In this document: positions 35,437-49,000 of the stretch, in pieces
How the letters are laid out: each line of letters begins with the position of its first letter
Numbering within the stretch: position 1 is the first letter of the stretch
Assembly (NCBI RefSeq): GCF_000972845.2
Contig: NC_040016.1
Location: 4,732,701 to 4,796,700 of the forward strand
DNA: 64,000 bases
DNA from: Larimichthys crocea
Taxonomy: Eukaryota > Chordata > Actinopteri > Sciaenidae
Reading direction: 5' to 3'
Notes under the pieces: generated by a model
Told to the model about the DNA's origin: nothing
What the model saw: only the letters and a program-made list of their open reading frames with translations
The model's database searches: none
Translations under genes and position numbers: made by a program

Positions 35437-37183
35437 CTGTAAAAGCTGAGGAGGTGTTGTGATCATGTGACACAAACTCCAGTCTCTTGGCAGATAGTTA
35501 GGTCCAAGGTCGTCACGATCTGAACAGTAGAAGATACAAATATTGGTGCACATTGTCAGGCTAGAGAAAACCATTAAATTACCCATTCAGACTCTGTCTT
35601 TCTTTTTTTGTCGCAAAGATTTCTTGATAAATGTCAGAACCTTCCCCCTCCTCTCTGAATGTACCACCTGTTGAGATCATTGCCTCTAAATATCCACTTG
35701 ACACCTTAACAATCTAACTATCACCATCAGCTTCAAATGACGGCTTTCCAACCACCAATCGCTATATTGATGTGATTTAGTTTGATGGACAGCTAAACAA
35801 CTCCATAAAAGTTACTATGGTAACAAAGTACTGCACAGTGTGGTTGGTGAAAGAATGAGCGTAGTGAGGACAATGCAAAGTGAAAGGTTGGCATTAGAGG
35901 TTGGAGTCTATTACAAGGTTAATAATATTGGTTAATCAAGTCGTCATTGAGGAAATTTCCACTAGAAACAAAAAGTGTTCTGTGGCTAAATAGGTGCATG
36001 GTGTTTGCTTTTCTCGTGTGACTGGAGTGATCTCCAACACCACAAACTACTGAAACCCCATCCTTCTTATATATATATGCACAACGGTGAGTCAGTTCAC
36101 TGAAGTGGGCTAAATATAAGCACTTTGTGGCCACATACACAGTTTCTCACCTATTCTGCAGATACATTTACACAAAGTGGATGTAAAGAGCAGTGCAGGA
36201 CTTTTACAGCCTGTCAGTGTCCTGTATTATGTCATCATCATAGCTGAGCACCGCCGCTGAATGGACCTCTTTCACTCTGCCTGACAGGCATGTCTCTGAT
36301 ATGAGCTGTTTCTTTATCGTGTCTGTGTGTGTGTGTGTGTGTGTGGGATCAGACAACACACTCACACTGACATTCCTGTATGAGCATTCAGCATCATACC
36401 ATGACACATGAAAAGATAAGTATTTGTCAGCTAAATGCCTACAGTGTAAATGTAAATTCATTCAAATGGATTAGATGTGTGGGCTTCATCACACTCACAC
36501 AGGTATGATCAGATCATGACCCAAACAGGCCAACACTGTCAGGTTTAAAACACCTTATGAGGCGATCACTTCACTATGGAAATGAGATGTATACACAGCA
36601 ATGTTTGCAGTGTTTGGTGCCATGATAAAGATAATCTGCACCGAGGCTCATTTGCGTATCAGTAGTGCCAATATTGCTCATAGTCTGCTTGATGTTTCTA
36701 TCTATGGAGCTGCAGCGCAACATAACCAAATACAGCCTCTGGTTCTGAATGCCACAGACTACAAAGAGTTCCTAAACCATGCATTTAGAGTTAGACTAAC
36801 GTAGATACCATAAGCTGCTCTCTTGGTGGAGTACAATAAAAAAAATAAAAATAAAATACAAGAACAAGCAGCATAAATCAAGACAAGCTGTTTAGAGAAG
36901 CTTCATGTAAGAGACTTACTTACATGTTCAGCCATCCAGCTATCCACCTGTCTCTGTGCACACAGACACCTGTCTGGCTTGGTGTTGTCCTCCTGAGCTG
37001 CAGGTGTAAAGGCAAAATGATCATAAGCAATCCAGACAAGCTCAACAGACTGTCTGTCAGACACAATCTCCTCCTTCCTCTCTTCTCCTCTTCCTTTCTC
37101 TCTTCCCTCCTACTCGCTTTTACATTTTACACTCCCACTCTACTTAGTCAGTCAGTCCAGTTAACCTTTCTGAGACAGATCTG

Positions 37184-37184
<1 letters not shown>

Positions 37185-37220
<36 letters not shown>
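37185..37220. repeat. (CT)n microsatellite
   Basis: A CT run within a wider pyrimidine-rich tract (about 37060-37340). Confidence 0.9.
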
Positions 37221-37224
<4 letters not shown>

Positions 37225-39255
37225 TCTCTCACATCTGAACTTGTTCACCCTGTGTTTGCTGCTGAGTAGCACTCTCAGTCTCTCCTCCATTGGTAATCAC
37301 GCTCCTCTTCCTCTCTCCATATTCCACTCTCTCCCTTGCTCTGAAGCTCTCTCTGTTGTTGGGTGTATAATTAGAAATGAGACTGCTGTGCAACTCCTCA
37401 GCTGATGGTAGGCGTATGACTGCCTGATGGCTTTGGCGCTTTGCCTGGTGTAGTGAGGGCGGGAAAACGTTGCTTTAGACTAGCCTGGACACAGAAATCT
37501 TGCTATCACATCTGCAGTCTGAGAGCAAATAGCCCTCGCTTATTGTTGCTGTTTCTCACTTCCTGCTTTTCACACCTCAATGGGAAGATGCAGACTTATA
37601 CTTCATCCTTACCTTCACCCTAAACTGTATGAATGCTTAGAAATGTCCAATAATTGCTTGAGCAAAGCGTTCAGAGGTCAGCATTAAGTTCGAAAGTCAG
37701 TCCAAGGCCTTTCACAGTTGTGCAGACATAAACAATGTCTCTTCACCCTCACCCACGGCATGCAGTCTGCTCGCTTTGTATATGCACTTTCTCACTTTTT
37801 TCTTGATTGCTTTCTGGCCTCCTGCTTTCATCTCATTGTGAAACATAAGAGAGAGGACGTGGCTTTTAGCTATTGCCACTTCAGGTCAGGTCACAGCTAT
37901 TGATTTTGCAGAGCCTCAGCAGGTGAACCCCCCTGTCATGAGAGGGCCCACACAGAATTTAGTTTAAGGTGAAAAGGATTTCTCGTTTTGAGTCACATCA
38001 TGCTTCCTCTGCCCACTCTCTATGTTTTCTCTCTGTCTTTCTGCACACACGCACACACACACACGCTAGAGAAAGTTCATGGCACGGTAAGACATTGCAT
38101 TGCTGGTCATTGCCACAACTTGTGTATTCAGGCTAAACCACCACAACCACTGACATTTACACAAAGTGTGTTTTTATTGGTAGAAATTGCCAGTCTCTCC
38201 CACCACTTCCCAACTGCTACATTACAGCATGAATTTGAAGTTTCACTTTTCAGTTTGCACGGATGCCATGCGTGAGTTTCAGTAATGAAAGTTTCCATAC
38301 TTGCACATACTCTTTGTAAAGTATTCTAGAGATCATTTCATTTGTTCTAGAAGAAAATGTATGCATTTTTGTTTTGATCAAAGTTGCGGTTGATCAACAA
38401 GTTGGAACATTTTGTGCTTATTCTCACAAACGGATTCTTGCAATGACTCACAACAACAACTTTTCCTGCCTGCAACTGGAGCAGAGCACTCTTTCAAAGT
38501 CTCTCTCAAAGCCGATGCAGTGTTTTGGTTAAAGGTGATGATGTAATGCTGCTTTGTGAAGCATCTGCATGAATGCATTGTGTAATCAGCAAGTCTAGCT
38601 CAGAAGAGGTGGAGATGTCTGTCAATATCCACCAGATGGCGTTGAGGACTCACACATTGTCAGATCTACTACCCTCTTCATTCCCTGCCTGAGTCCCAGA
38701 GCCTTTCTTACTATATGTGGACTATGTGGATGTACCACCACGGGGCCCCCAAGCCTCAATATATTTGTTGCATTCTTATATGCTCAAAAAGGCATATTTT
38801 TTCAATTGCATCATGACATAAAATTAATAGATGTGAACTTTTGCTGATTTCTGTTGATCTTGTGCAGTGGTCTAAAATGTCAGACTTGTGGTTATACATA
38901 CCACAATCACGGAAACAGATCCAAAATGGTACTGAAGGGGTTGCAGTGTTACATGTAAATGTTTCTTACTACCTGAAACATCATTTTTTAATTTTTTTTT
39001 ATTGTTTGTGCATTAATATGGAGGCTAGTCCATTGTATTTTTATTCATTTAGGTAAGTTATTATTTTTTTTATTGTCTTGGATTGGTGTACTCTAGCCTG
39101 TTTTCCTGTTAAAATGTAACAGGCTGTTGCATTGCCACAGATGAAAATGTTTGGAATCTCTCCCTCAGAGTTTGACAAAAGTGCTGCTGAGTCCCATATA
39201 AGATATCCAAATGAGGCCAAATGAGGCTTTCAAGAAATATGAGGAGTTTTGAGCA

Positions 39256-39339
39256 AAGTTTTCAACAGTTTTGTTGTTGTTTGTTGTTTTTAGTGTTAAG
39301 TTTTCAACAGTTTTGTTGTTGTTTGTTGTTTTTAGTGTT
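39256..39339. repeat. Tandem duplication of a 42-bp unit
   Basis: Two perfect adjacent copies (39256-39297 and 39298-39339), each beginning AAGTTTTCAACAG and ending TTTTTAGTGTT. This looks like a local replication-slippage event. Confidence 0.9.
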
Positions 39340-39439
39340 TTATGCTTTTAAAACGACATGAAAGGAGTGAAGGAAGATCCGGACCCAAAAATGCCAAAAA
39401 TGCCAAAAATAACAGCAATAAGACAATAACCAACAATTC

Positions 39440-39725
39440 TTTTCATACTGGATTAATCTGCTAATTATATATCAATGAATGAATGAATTAATTCATCATT
39501 TGGTTTATAAAGTGTCAAATGACATCACAATTTCCCAAAGCCCAAATAAATGAATGTTGTTTTGTTCAATCAAGTGTCTGAAACAGTCCAAAGATATAAT
39601 TTGTTATGATATGAAAAGTTCTTTCAGTGACAATATTTTGCTTAAAACATGACAAACATGATGTTACTGATAAGTTTCCTGTCAAGTGACCAATCGATTA
39701 ACTAACAGTGGTTTCTAGCTCTAAT
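39440..39725. repeat. Interspersed repeat (percomorph type)
   Basis: Phrases 'atttggtttataaagtgtca', 'ttcccaaagcccaa', 'gaaacagtccaaagatat' and the end 'ccaatcgattaactaac' followed by 'gtttctagctctaa' match an abundant percomorph repeat I remember. It is probably the same family as the piece at 7793-8170. No coding capacity. Confidence 0.55.
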
Positions 39726-40459
39726 GTATAATGAACAGATATTTTTTTCAAATGTGGATATTCATCTGAAAAGACACCTAGACAAAACATTGCTATTTTG
39801 TTTGGATAGGAAATCTATTTTGAAATTTTATTCAACATTTATTAAACCTATTTAATTTTTTTTTATTCAGAATTGATTAAGGAACAAAATGTTTGCATTA
39901 AATTCTTATTAAAACTGAATTACGTGACAAATAACAATACAACACTGAAGGTATGTTTGTTGTCTGTTTGTGTAGCATTTGTTGGTATCTTGACCCTGAA
40001 GGTGACTCAGAAGTGAGAGGGTTTAAATCTGCAACAAGAAAAAGAGAGGCAGGGAACAAGAGATGGACAGGAGGAGGAGGGAGGGGGTGTAAGAAGACAA
40101 AAATAACAAAGGCATGTGTCTGTCTCTCCTTGGTATTTTCCACTCTGTTACATAAAATCCCTCCTTCCCTTTTCTCAATCCCTTCCTCTCTCTCCCTCAG
40201 CTCCTCCCTCCACCCTGTCATTGGTCAGCTGTTCGGCTCCACAAATCCACAAACTTGTTCTCGCCTCATCCAAGTGGATCAGAATCCACTGAGGGAAAGA
40301 TAGGAGAGTGGGAAGGAGAACAGCGGCGTGGCAGTCAGCATCAGTCACTTTGAGCAGAAGAGGTGGGAGATGATCGGCAGCCTCTCTGCTGAACTCTCAC
40401 AGGGCTGACCGGCATTCACACTCATCATCTCTGACTGATTATCTCCAGCAGCAAACAGC

Positions 40460-43400
40460 ATGAGCTCCTCATCAGCCAACCTTCACAACAAACGCCTGCC
40501 ATGTGAGTCATTTTGAAAACTTCTTTTGCAGAAACTCATTTTTCCGTTCAGGTTCAAGTTTGTTCTGCTTTGTTTTAGTGGATGTTACTTTGCTTTGCTT
40601 TAGATGTGGAGCAGAACATTAGAGTGGAGATGAATCTCCATGTTTGGTTGTCAGAACTACAGCACAAACACCAAATAGATTGAACATTGAACATAGTTTA
40701 GGTAAAACCAACATTTTTCACTATTTGTCTGCATTTTCCAATTCAATATCAATATGAAAATGACAGAAATAATTTTTTAGAATATATTTAGCAAGTAACT
40801 GTATATTATTTATGCGTAGACACTGAGTTTATTCTTTTCCTCATTACTATGAGACATAAGCTGTGTGTGTGTGTCAGATATAATACCGGTGTGACAGCTC
40901 AGCCGAGGGCTAAATTACTGCCGTTGTGTTGATGCTGCCTGAAGTTACTGGTCCAAGTCCTGTACTGGCCAAGAAAACAGACAGGAATGTTGAATCATCA
41001 CCCTGAGTAATGTCCACTAATACCAAGTGAATGGATCACGCTCTTTTTGCACAGGAACAGGGATGCATTCCCACACACACACACAGACACACGCACACAC
41101 ACACACACACACGCACACACACACACCGAGGCAGGCTTGGATTGGGGCCACCGCACAACTCCAGACAAAGATCTCTTATTCCTAATGGGATTGTGCCTGC
41201 AGATCTCATCAGCCGGCTGACTGCAGCGGGGTCTGCAGCTCGTTCTGCAGACACACCAACCCAGATAGGACTTACAGACCTGAAATTGAATTAGTCCCAG
41301 TGAGATCAGTGTGTGATTTCATGAGGCTAAAAAGGATCAGGGTTGTGACTCCAGAGAAGACGTCTCCCATCTGTTGCTCTGCTCCACAGCCCCCGTGCCT
41401 CCACAGTCCGCTCCGTCACGTTTTGATTATTGTGGGAATGTGCCAGAGAGCGGCACATTGGGGCACTGTGAAGTGAAGGACTGACCAGCTGTTGAGAGCG
41501 TATTACATGCGGCAGGGTACTGACTGTAGAAAGAGTTGTTTCTATTCTCTACGTATTCTTAGCCCAGTCCCCTTGGACATGACCCAGATATAACTGAGGA
41601 GTAGATTTTGTCTAATGAGCAAATTAGGGGGGTAAAAGTCCATACCATGTACTAGCTATATATTCGATTGATCACACTTTGAGGAATGCTTACAGTTATG
41701 CTTATGCTGCTCTGCTATCCAGCTACTGGAGCTTCTCTCTGAGTACGACAGGATAGAAATGGAACAAATTGAACAGCTGTATAAGTTGTGAACCAAAATA
41801 CTGTATGTAGGTGTTAGGAGAGGTTTTTACCTTGTTTACCTCTTTACCTCGACCTTTTCTGAGCTGACAGTTTTGACAGATTTATAACACTTTTCATTCG
41901 CCCGATTTTTTTTCTCTTCATCTCTGAAAACTGAAAACAGTGTGTCCGTGTTTACCTCTCACTGTGTTGTAGGGTTAAATGTTAACTTAGTTTACATTCT
42001 ACAGTTGAAAACAAACTTGATGTTTTATAGGTTACAGTGTTTCTTTCATACTTGGTATATTTAAACCTGCAATAACAAATCTGCTGACCTCTTTGCAGCA
42101 GCAGACACAAGCTGTAAACACAACACTGACAAAATGTCACCATATAAAGTTGCCATGGTGAACTTGTACGTATACAGTTAGCTATTAACACATCCAGCAG
42201 ATACAGGGAAACATTTTGAAACAATTAGACATTCTGTAATTAAACGGTGGCCTGGTGGCAGCCGCCTGAATCAAGGTTGTTGTAAGTTGATTCCAGAAAT
42301 AACGACTCCTAAATCAGCATCTTTTATTATCACTGTGAAAACGTTACCTTAACTGCTCCTGACAAACATTTCTGCAGCTTATGTGTCAATTTAAAAGAAT
42401 GCTGCTGGGACAGAAACAGTCACTTGCTGCTGATTGACAAGGGCAGGTGAAATAAAATACCCAAGCCCCAAAGAAAAGTCTGCTAACACGAACTCAATTT
42501 CAGACTGAATAATGAGAACAAAGTCGTAATTATTAAGCTGGTGAGGAGCGACTCATGAAGTCCGTATTTCTACATTTCTGGTTGCTGCCCTGCAGCCATG
42601 ATGTGCTTCACTGGAGATGCTCAGTGCCACTGAGTTTTGGGACCAGAATGACTTTGAGGGGAGATTTCACTCTCAGTTATTCAAGTCATACTTTGTGCTC
42701 ACAGATACAGCTGACAAATAATCACTGATATACTAGCAGAAATGTGGACTTTTTGTGATGTCTGTTATTTTGTTAAAGGCACAGACAATATGATTTAAAT
42801 TCAAATGTCCAGCATTTAAATTCCTGTTGTTGGATGAGTTGTTAATACTGCTCCTTCAGAAACAACAGGAATACTAACAGGTTTGTTCCTTACCAATGTG
42901 AGAAAAGCTCACACGGTACAAATACACAGATCAAGTCTGCTTGTGTGTGGTTATACTGAACAGCCTTACAAGGACGCCTGAATAAGGTTCCCATCAATTC
43001 ACCAGTCTAAGCTGTGCATCCCTGGGGACATAGACCAGCTCTTCTCATTAGTTCTCTAACAAATCCATCTACTCACCGTTGAGCTGAATCCTCTGGGTAT
43101 CGACAGAGCAAAAGCCTCCAGGCATACACTGACTGTTCAGAGAAACAACAGCAATTCATCATGTGAACACCCGTCCAAATGTGTTGGATCATGTAGCACA
43201 AATTCATTGGTCAGTTAAAGATTTAGAGTTTGTTCCCTGAGGTGCTGGTATTGCTGTGAGGAAGAAACGTGTCAAAAAAGACAACAGGTGATATTTGAGC
43301 TGCTATTTTTATATTATCAATCAATTAACAAACGATCAAATGAATATGTGTATGTGAAAGGGATCCCTTGCAGAGAAATTTAATCAGACTCTGCAGTTTC

Positions 43401-45977
43401 CCTTGGCTCTATGGTGCATTTAAAAGATTGTGTCAACTTTTCTGTTTTCAGTAAAAACACCAGACAAATGGCACCACACGGACAAATGTATTGACTAACT
43501 GGAGAACATATTGCAGCGTTTAGTAGCTATATAGAGGAGCAGATATTTCCCTTCAGGAGTTGGTAGAGACCAAAAGCAGAGCTAAAAGAGAGCTAAATTT
43601 AGCAGAAACCGACGCTTAATGAATTCTAATTTTAATCTGTATTCAATATGTCAACTTTAAGGGTGACTGAATGTTTACAACTTGTTTTCTGCTGCCCCCA
43701 AGTGGCTACAAAATCAGTTAATGAACGTTAAGGGTAGGTTAATTTGTAAAGCATCCTTCACACACAGAGGTAAATAATATGACAAAGAATTAGACCAGAC
43801 TGGTGGTTTTACTTATTTTTCCTTATTAGAGTTGATTGGTTCTTGAAGTTTAATGACCTTGTGTATTTCCAGTCTGGCCAAGAGTTATTAGCCTAAATGT
43901 AATAAAGGAAACAAAAATACTGTAATCTAAATTAATTAAATGCATTTTTTGTTAATTGTGATAACATGAAGTAATACATGAATTTTTCTGGCCAGTCATT
44001 GCTGCAACACATCAGAATAGAACTGTGTTTAGTATCCAGCAGAGTATCTGCAGGCCACCCTGATCCAGCCTCAACATCAGTCTTAGAGGGACTGTGCTGA
44101 GTTTAACCAAACATTCCTTTAGTTCCTACAGCTGCAGGCAAAATAGCTTTCAACCTCCCTGACAAATATGCACAGAGACAGTGGTGCATTTCCAGGAAGA
44201 ACAGGGAGCGGTGTGTATGTTGAAGTGATTGTCATGAGAGACGTCAGCATGTGAGGGTTTTAAAAGAACACTTTCTCTGTTTGCCTCGCTCTCTTGTTCC
44301 CTTAGAGATGATGCTCGGTCAACCTTCACGAGATAATTTGATGTTCTGTGGTGTGACTGCAGACTTAATTATCTGGTAAAACTGTGACAGGATTTTCTGA
44401 GTTCAGCTATGTTGCCATGTCCTCTGTCAGTCTGTTGACAGCCACTCCAGATGCACTGATGATTACTTGTTGAATTCTGTTGGCCTCACAGAGATTTTAG
44501 CATTATTTGGCTGGTTGGATTGCTTTAATAATAGTTAATAATCACATTTCACTAATAGTCATTCTGGATAAGAGGATTAGTAATCGGCTTGTCAAACTGG
44601 TGAAGCCAATTGCATTAATCATAAACCATGACAGTCTGTTTGTGGGCTTATGGAGGGCAGTGGGACAAGACACTGACCTACAAATAGTGCTATTGTCAGT
44701 CTGGGTGTGATCCAGGCAGGCGGGAAGGAAGGAGAGGGTTAACACTGATGTCATTGTTGTCCTGACCGACTAGGCTGATCGTGCTGGACACTGCTTTGTC
44801 CCAGAGAAAACAACCAGATCTAATATGCAAATGAAACACACACACACACACACATGCATGCATGCGCTAGACGGACACACACACATAAGCGGCTTGCATA
44901 AATAATTTACTGTGCTTGCAACTGGAGCTCAGTAAATGGGAGCTTTTAGAGAGTGAGAGAAACCCAAAATAAAAGTGTGAGACAGAGCAAGTGCATAGTC
45001 TGCAAAGATATTGTCCATTTGACAAGCGTGGCCACCTGTCTGTTCCACTTTAGTTCAAAGTATTTTCTGTTCCGAGGAACAGGATACAAGCGGGCAACGT
45101 GATGGTTTGGAAACTGTAAAACAGCAGGAATAACTTCAGCTCTCATGATGTGTTGAAGCTCTCGCCATCATCTTTTTAACGTTCGTGATAAATTAGCACA
45201 TGCTGTTATAGTTGCAGCTCTGCTCCTGCTGTGTGAGCAGGATAATTCTTCTACCTGTAGCTCAACAGTGGCTTCACCATTCTTCATGTCCACTGAGACA
45301 ACATTAATTACTGTAACAGCCCTAGCAAAGAGACTGATGCGCTAATGACCAGCTGTAGACTGTTAACAGCCTGCTGCTCCCGTTGAGGTCAGTGCTGTGC
45401 TGGAAGGTACGGAAGTAAAAATAACAAGACATCCTCTTTAACTAATGAGCCTGTGCAGAATTCCTTTCTCTCGATCCATCTTTATCTATCCTCTCCATCT
45501 CTACAACTTACACCTCTGTGTTGACTCTCCTTTGGCTAAACTCTCTCCCATCATACTCTTGATTTTCTTAAGACATCCTCCTCATTCTGCAAACGTTCCT
45601 GTCCTGCCTGACCTCTCCTCCCTCACTCTTCTTGCTGCCTTTCTGTGTTTACAGCCACTCACTGCCTTCCTCTGCACACCCCCCTTCCTCTCTCTCTCTC
45701 TCTTGTCGCAGTTGGGAAGCCGTCCATGTGAAATAAAATCTTTCTCCTCTGACAAAAAGTGTTTGGGTGGAAAGGGCAGCCAGTCTATTCGCAGTGGCCT
45801 CAGCCCAAATAAGTGTTACCTCAGAGTTTCAGGTCTGGCCCAATGATCAGAAGTCTGGCTGGTTTAGTGCCAGAAGAAAAGAAGAAGAGCTACAATAGGA
45901 ATATATGGATATATGTTAATAAATAAAAAAAACTGTAATGAATTAATAATATGCACAAATAAATAACAGGTGTTTCA

Positions 45978-46073
<96 letters not shown>

Positions 46074-49000
46074 TTTTTCTTGGCAGTCTGCTATTTAAAT
46101 CTAATTGTGGGACGGCTGAGGCAACACATGGAAATATGTACCACCAGCACGGCCATTTGCACAGAAATGACCTCATCCATTTGTGTAAGGAAACCACTTC
46201 TCAGAAAAAGCCTCGGCTAGGATGAATAGACTCAAACGAAGAGTCTGGCAAACTGCTCTATAATCAAAGCAGAGGAGGAAATGATGGTTCCCACTGGGGT
46301 TTCTGTTTGACTACTGCTTACCGAGGGGTTATAACTGGAGCTGCTCCGTCAACCAACAAGTGTAAAAACAACAGGATCATCTGGAGAGGCAGTTTTCTCT
46401 GCTCCACTCTACCCCGACCTTCCCTTTCACCCTGTCACTGGGGAGTCTGCCAGTGAGCTCACATTTTCATTTAGCACAGTGATGGGCTAATGGCAGCCTG
46501 TGGACGACACCGAGCCCTCCTATCCCTTCATTTAGCCTCCAGATCAATGTGATGCCTGTGCCGGTTGTCTGTTGGTGCTCTGAAATGAGAGTCGCATCCT
46601 TGAAAACACGACAGTGGAAAGAGCAACATGTGACCCGGTTATTTGCAAATTATGGTTTTAATATTAGAAAATGTGCTCTGTTTAGAAGAAAAGAGTCAGT
46701 CAGTTGAAGAATCTCTGCATCATCATGTGGGGATGATGCATTATATGTGACAGCAGCTGTGTCTGGGTCTCTCTCATGCGTCTGTGTCATCATGCCACAA
46801 TTTTCATGGACATTTAATCTAAGCAAAAATAAAGAGCCAAAGAAAAGAAGGAATATATTATATGATATTATAGACAAATTGAAGGATGAGTTTAAGTGTA
46901 TTCACCTTCCATTACATCCAGAATGATTTCCTGTGAATGGCAACATATCTCAGGCCAGTCCTGTTTCCCTACATCTCTGCTTTTGTCCGGCTCTGAATGG
47001 GCCCTTTCTCTCTTTTTCCCCCCCGAGCGGAGGATCTGGGTTTGTCTTTATGTGGGGAGGCATAGTGGCACGCATACACATCCGGTTCACTCTGTTTGTC
47101 TCTATCTTTCTGTCTGTTCCAGTCATTCTGCATGTCCAGCTGGTCCTGAGCCCTGATCTATGACCTTTTCTTTCTCAAGTCCCCGAGCACTCAGAGGAAG
47201 GAAGGAGTAGGAGACAGAAATGACAGAGGAGGAGATAGCAAGAGACAGACAGGCAGAAAGAATGAAAAGATGAAAGTCAGTTGACAAAAAGTTGACAAAA
47301 AGACAATGAAGAGATGGACAAAGAGACAGAAATTATAAAAAGAGGAAAAAAGAAAGCAAGAGTGACAGAAATAGAGAGGCGAAAGATTGACAGACAGAGA
47401 GAAAGAAAAAAAAAGACAGAGGGAAAGAAATAGAACAAAAGACAAGAGAAAACTCACAACAGTGGTGAGAGATAAGAGAGAAAGACAGGACAGACAGAAA
47501 GATAAAGAGAGAAAAACATAAAAAGAAAGACTTGAAGAGAGTAGAAAGAGAAAATGTGAGAAAATAGAGACTATCAGAATAAGATAATAACAAGAATAAG
47601 ATGAAAATAGACAGAAAGGGAGGCAGAAAGGGAGAGAATGAACGACAGAAGAAATCTGACATAAGTGGTCAGAAAAACTAAAGAAAGAAAGACAGAAGAC
47701 GACAGAGAAAGTTGGAGAAAAGACAAACAGACAAATGTGAGAATCAGAATGAGCAATAAAAGCAAAACAAAGAAGGACAGAATATCGGGTCATGCTCAGG
47801 CCTGCAGACTGTTTGTCTCTCTGTTCTCTCTCTTGAGCAAACACAGACCCTTCAGACATCATGTGCCGTGAAACTAAAGACTTTGGATCGTGGCGAGATG
47901 ATGATCTCATGCACACTGTGGCCAGGGTTTTCTTGTGACAGAGGACTTTCCTGTGTTAGTGGTTGCTCTACTCAAAGGTCACAGGGGTCATCCGTGGCCA
48001 GGGAAGATGTTATCGATCAATCATTCAATAGAAAAAAGAACTGGATAGGGAAGCAAAATCAATGTGAGGATATACATCTGTAGCTAACCTTTAGCTCTCC
48101 ATGGGCCTCAGCCTTTAAGTAGAAACAATCCATGCTGAGATCAATTAGGTTTTAACTGAGTGGGGAAAATACTCTAGGATAAGCGATTTGTTTAAACCTG
48201 TAGTCTGTAATGGAATTTATAATTTTCTTGGAGGCGGTTGCAGCACAGACATGCTCCCCAGTCTGCTTCCCTTTGGAAAGAAAAGAAAAGATAGTCATTC
48301 ACTCGGCACAAATCCAGTGTTTTGTTTGACATGATGTCTTTGGCTGGTCACATTAAACAGGGAACTCTTTTCATCCAAACACACATGTCAAACAGGCGGC
48401 TCCTGATTGTGACTGACATCTGGCTTTGTCAGCGCTGCTCCCCTCGACAAAAGTGCTTCTGACTGTGTAACAGTGCATGGAGAAGAGAGCATCGCAGACT
48501 CACAACTGTCTCACACAGATGTCTACACAAAGACAGAAGTGCTGCAAAGACAAAATGTCATAAAGATGCCTGGCACGAGACAAACAACTTGCAATGATTT
48601 TCCTTTCCTTTCCCTTTTTTCAGAAGATTGCAGCCATGAAAGATGCTGGCTGCACTGCCAGACTCCTTTATTGTAGACTTGTAGTCACACCTGCTTTCTG
48701 TGTATGTCTGGTAAAGAGCAGTAATGGAAATTGATGGGACGTATGCAGATTTTACACATCAAAACATATTTACAGCATAGTTGCCAACTGTGAGACCTCA
48801 AAAATATGAAGGATTTCGAAACTATGGTGGGGGGTCACATACTTACACTTGCTATTTTTCATACATAACTATCAACTTTGTCAGTGTACTGTGTGTACAC
48901 TGTGTGATGGTGCACTCATAATGGTCAAAAAGTTGAGTGTGGAAAGCTGGACACTTTTTGCCCTCAGTGGTCACCAATGGTGGCTACATAAATAGCTGTT

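Larger units (their letters stand above)
35440..40459. other. Intergenic region between ataxin-1-like gene and dbndd2
   Basis: About 5 kb. It holds a GT run (36321-36343), a CT microsatellite (about 37185-37220), a 42-bp tandem duplication (39256-39339) and an interspersed repeat (about 39440-39725). Non-coding 5' exons of the ataxin-1-like gene may lie here but cannot be identified by eye. The dbndd2 promoter and 5' UTR probably occupy about 40200-40459. No coding exon recognised. Confidence 0.5.

Noticed and set aside
39898..40303. Overlapping open frames just before dbndd2 exon 1
   Set aside because: They are composed of GA/CT-rich promoter or 5' UTR sequence, and neither strand shows a domain or splice support.
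45978..46073. CRISPR-like regular repeat spacing
   Set aside because: The period is four bases with no spacers, in a vertebrate genome. It is a simple microsatellite.
45943..46197. Frame with repeated Tyr-Leu-Ser-Ile units
   Set aside because: It is the translation of the GATA microsatellite.
47191..47916. 241-codon minus-strand open frame
   Set aside because: It covers the polypurine tract and encodes Ser/Leu/Phe/Cys low-complexity sequence without known motifs. Strand composition alone removes stop codons.
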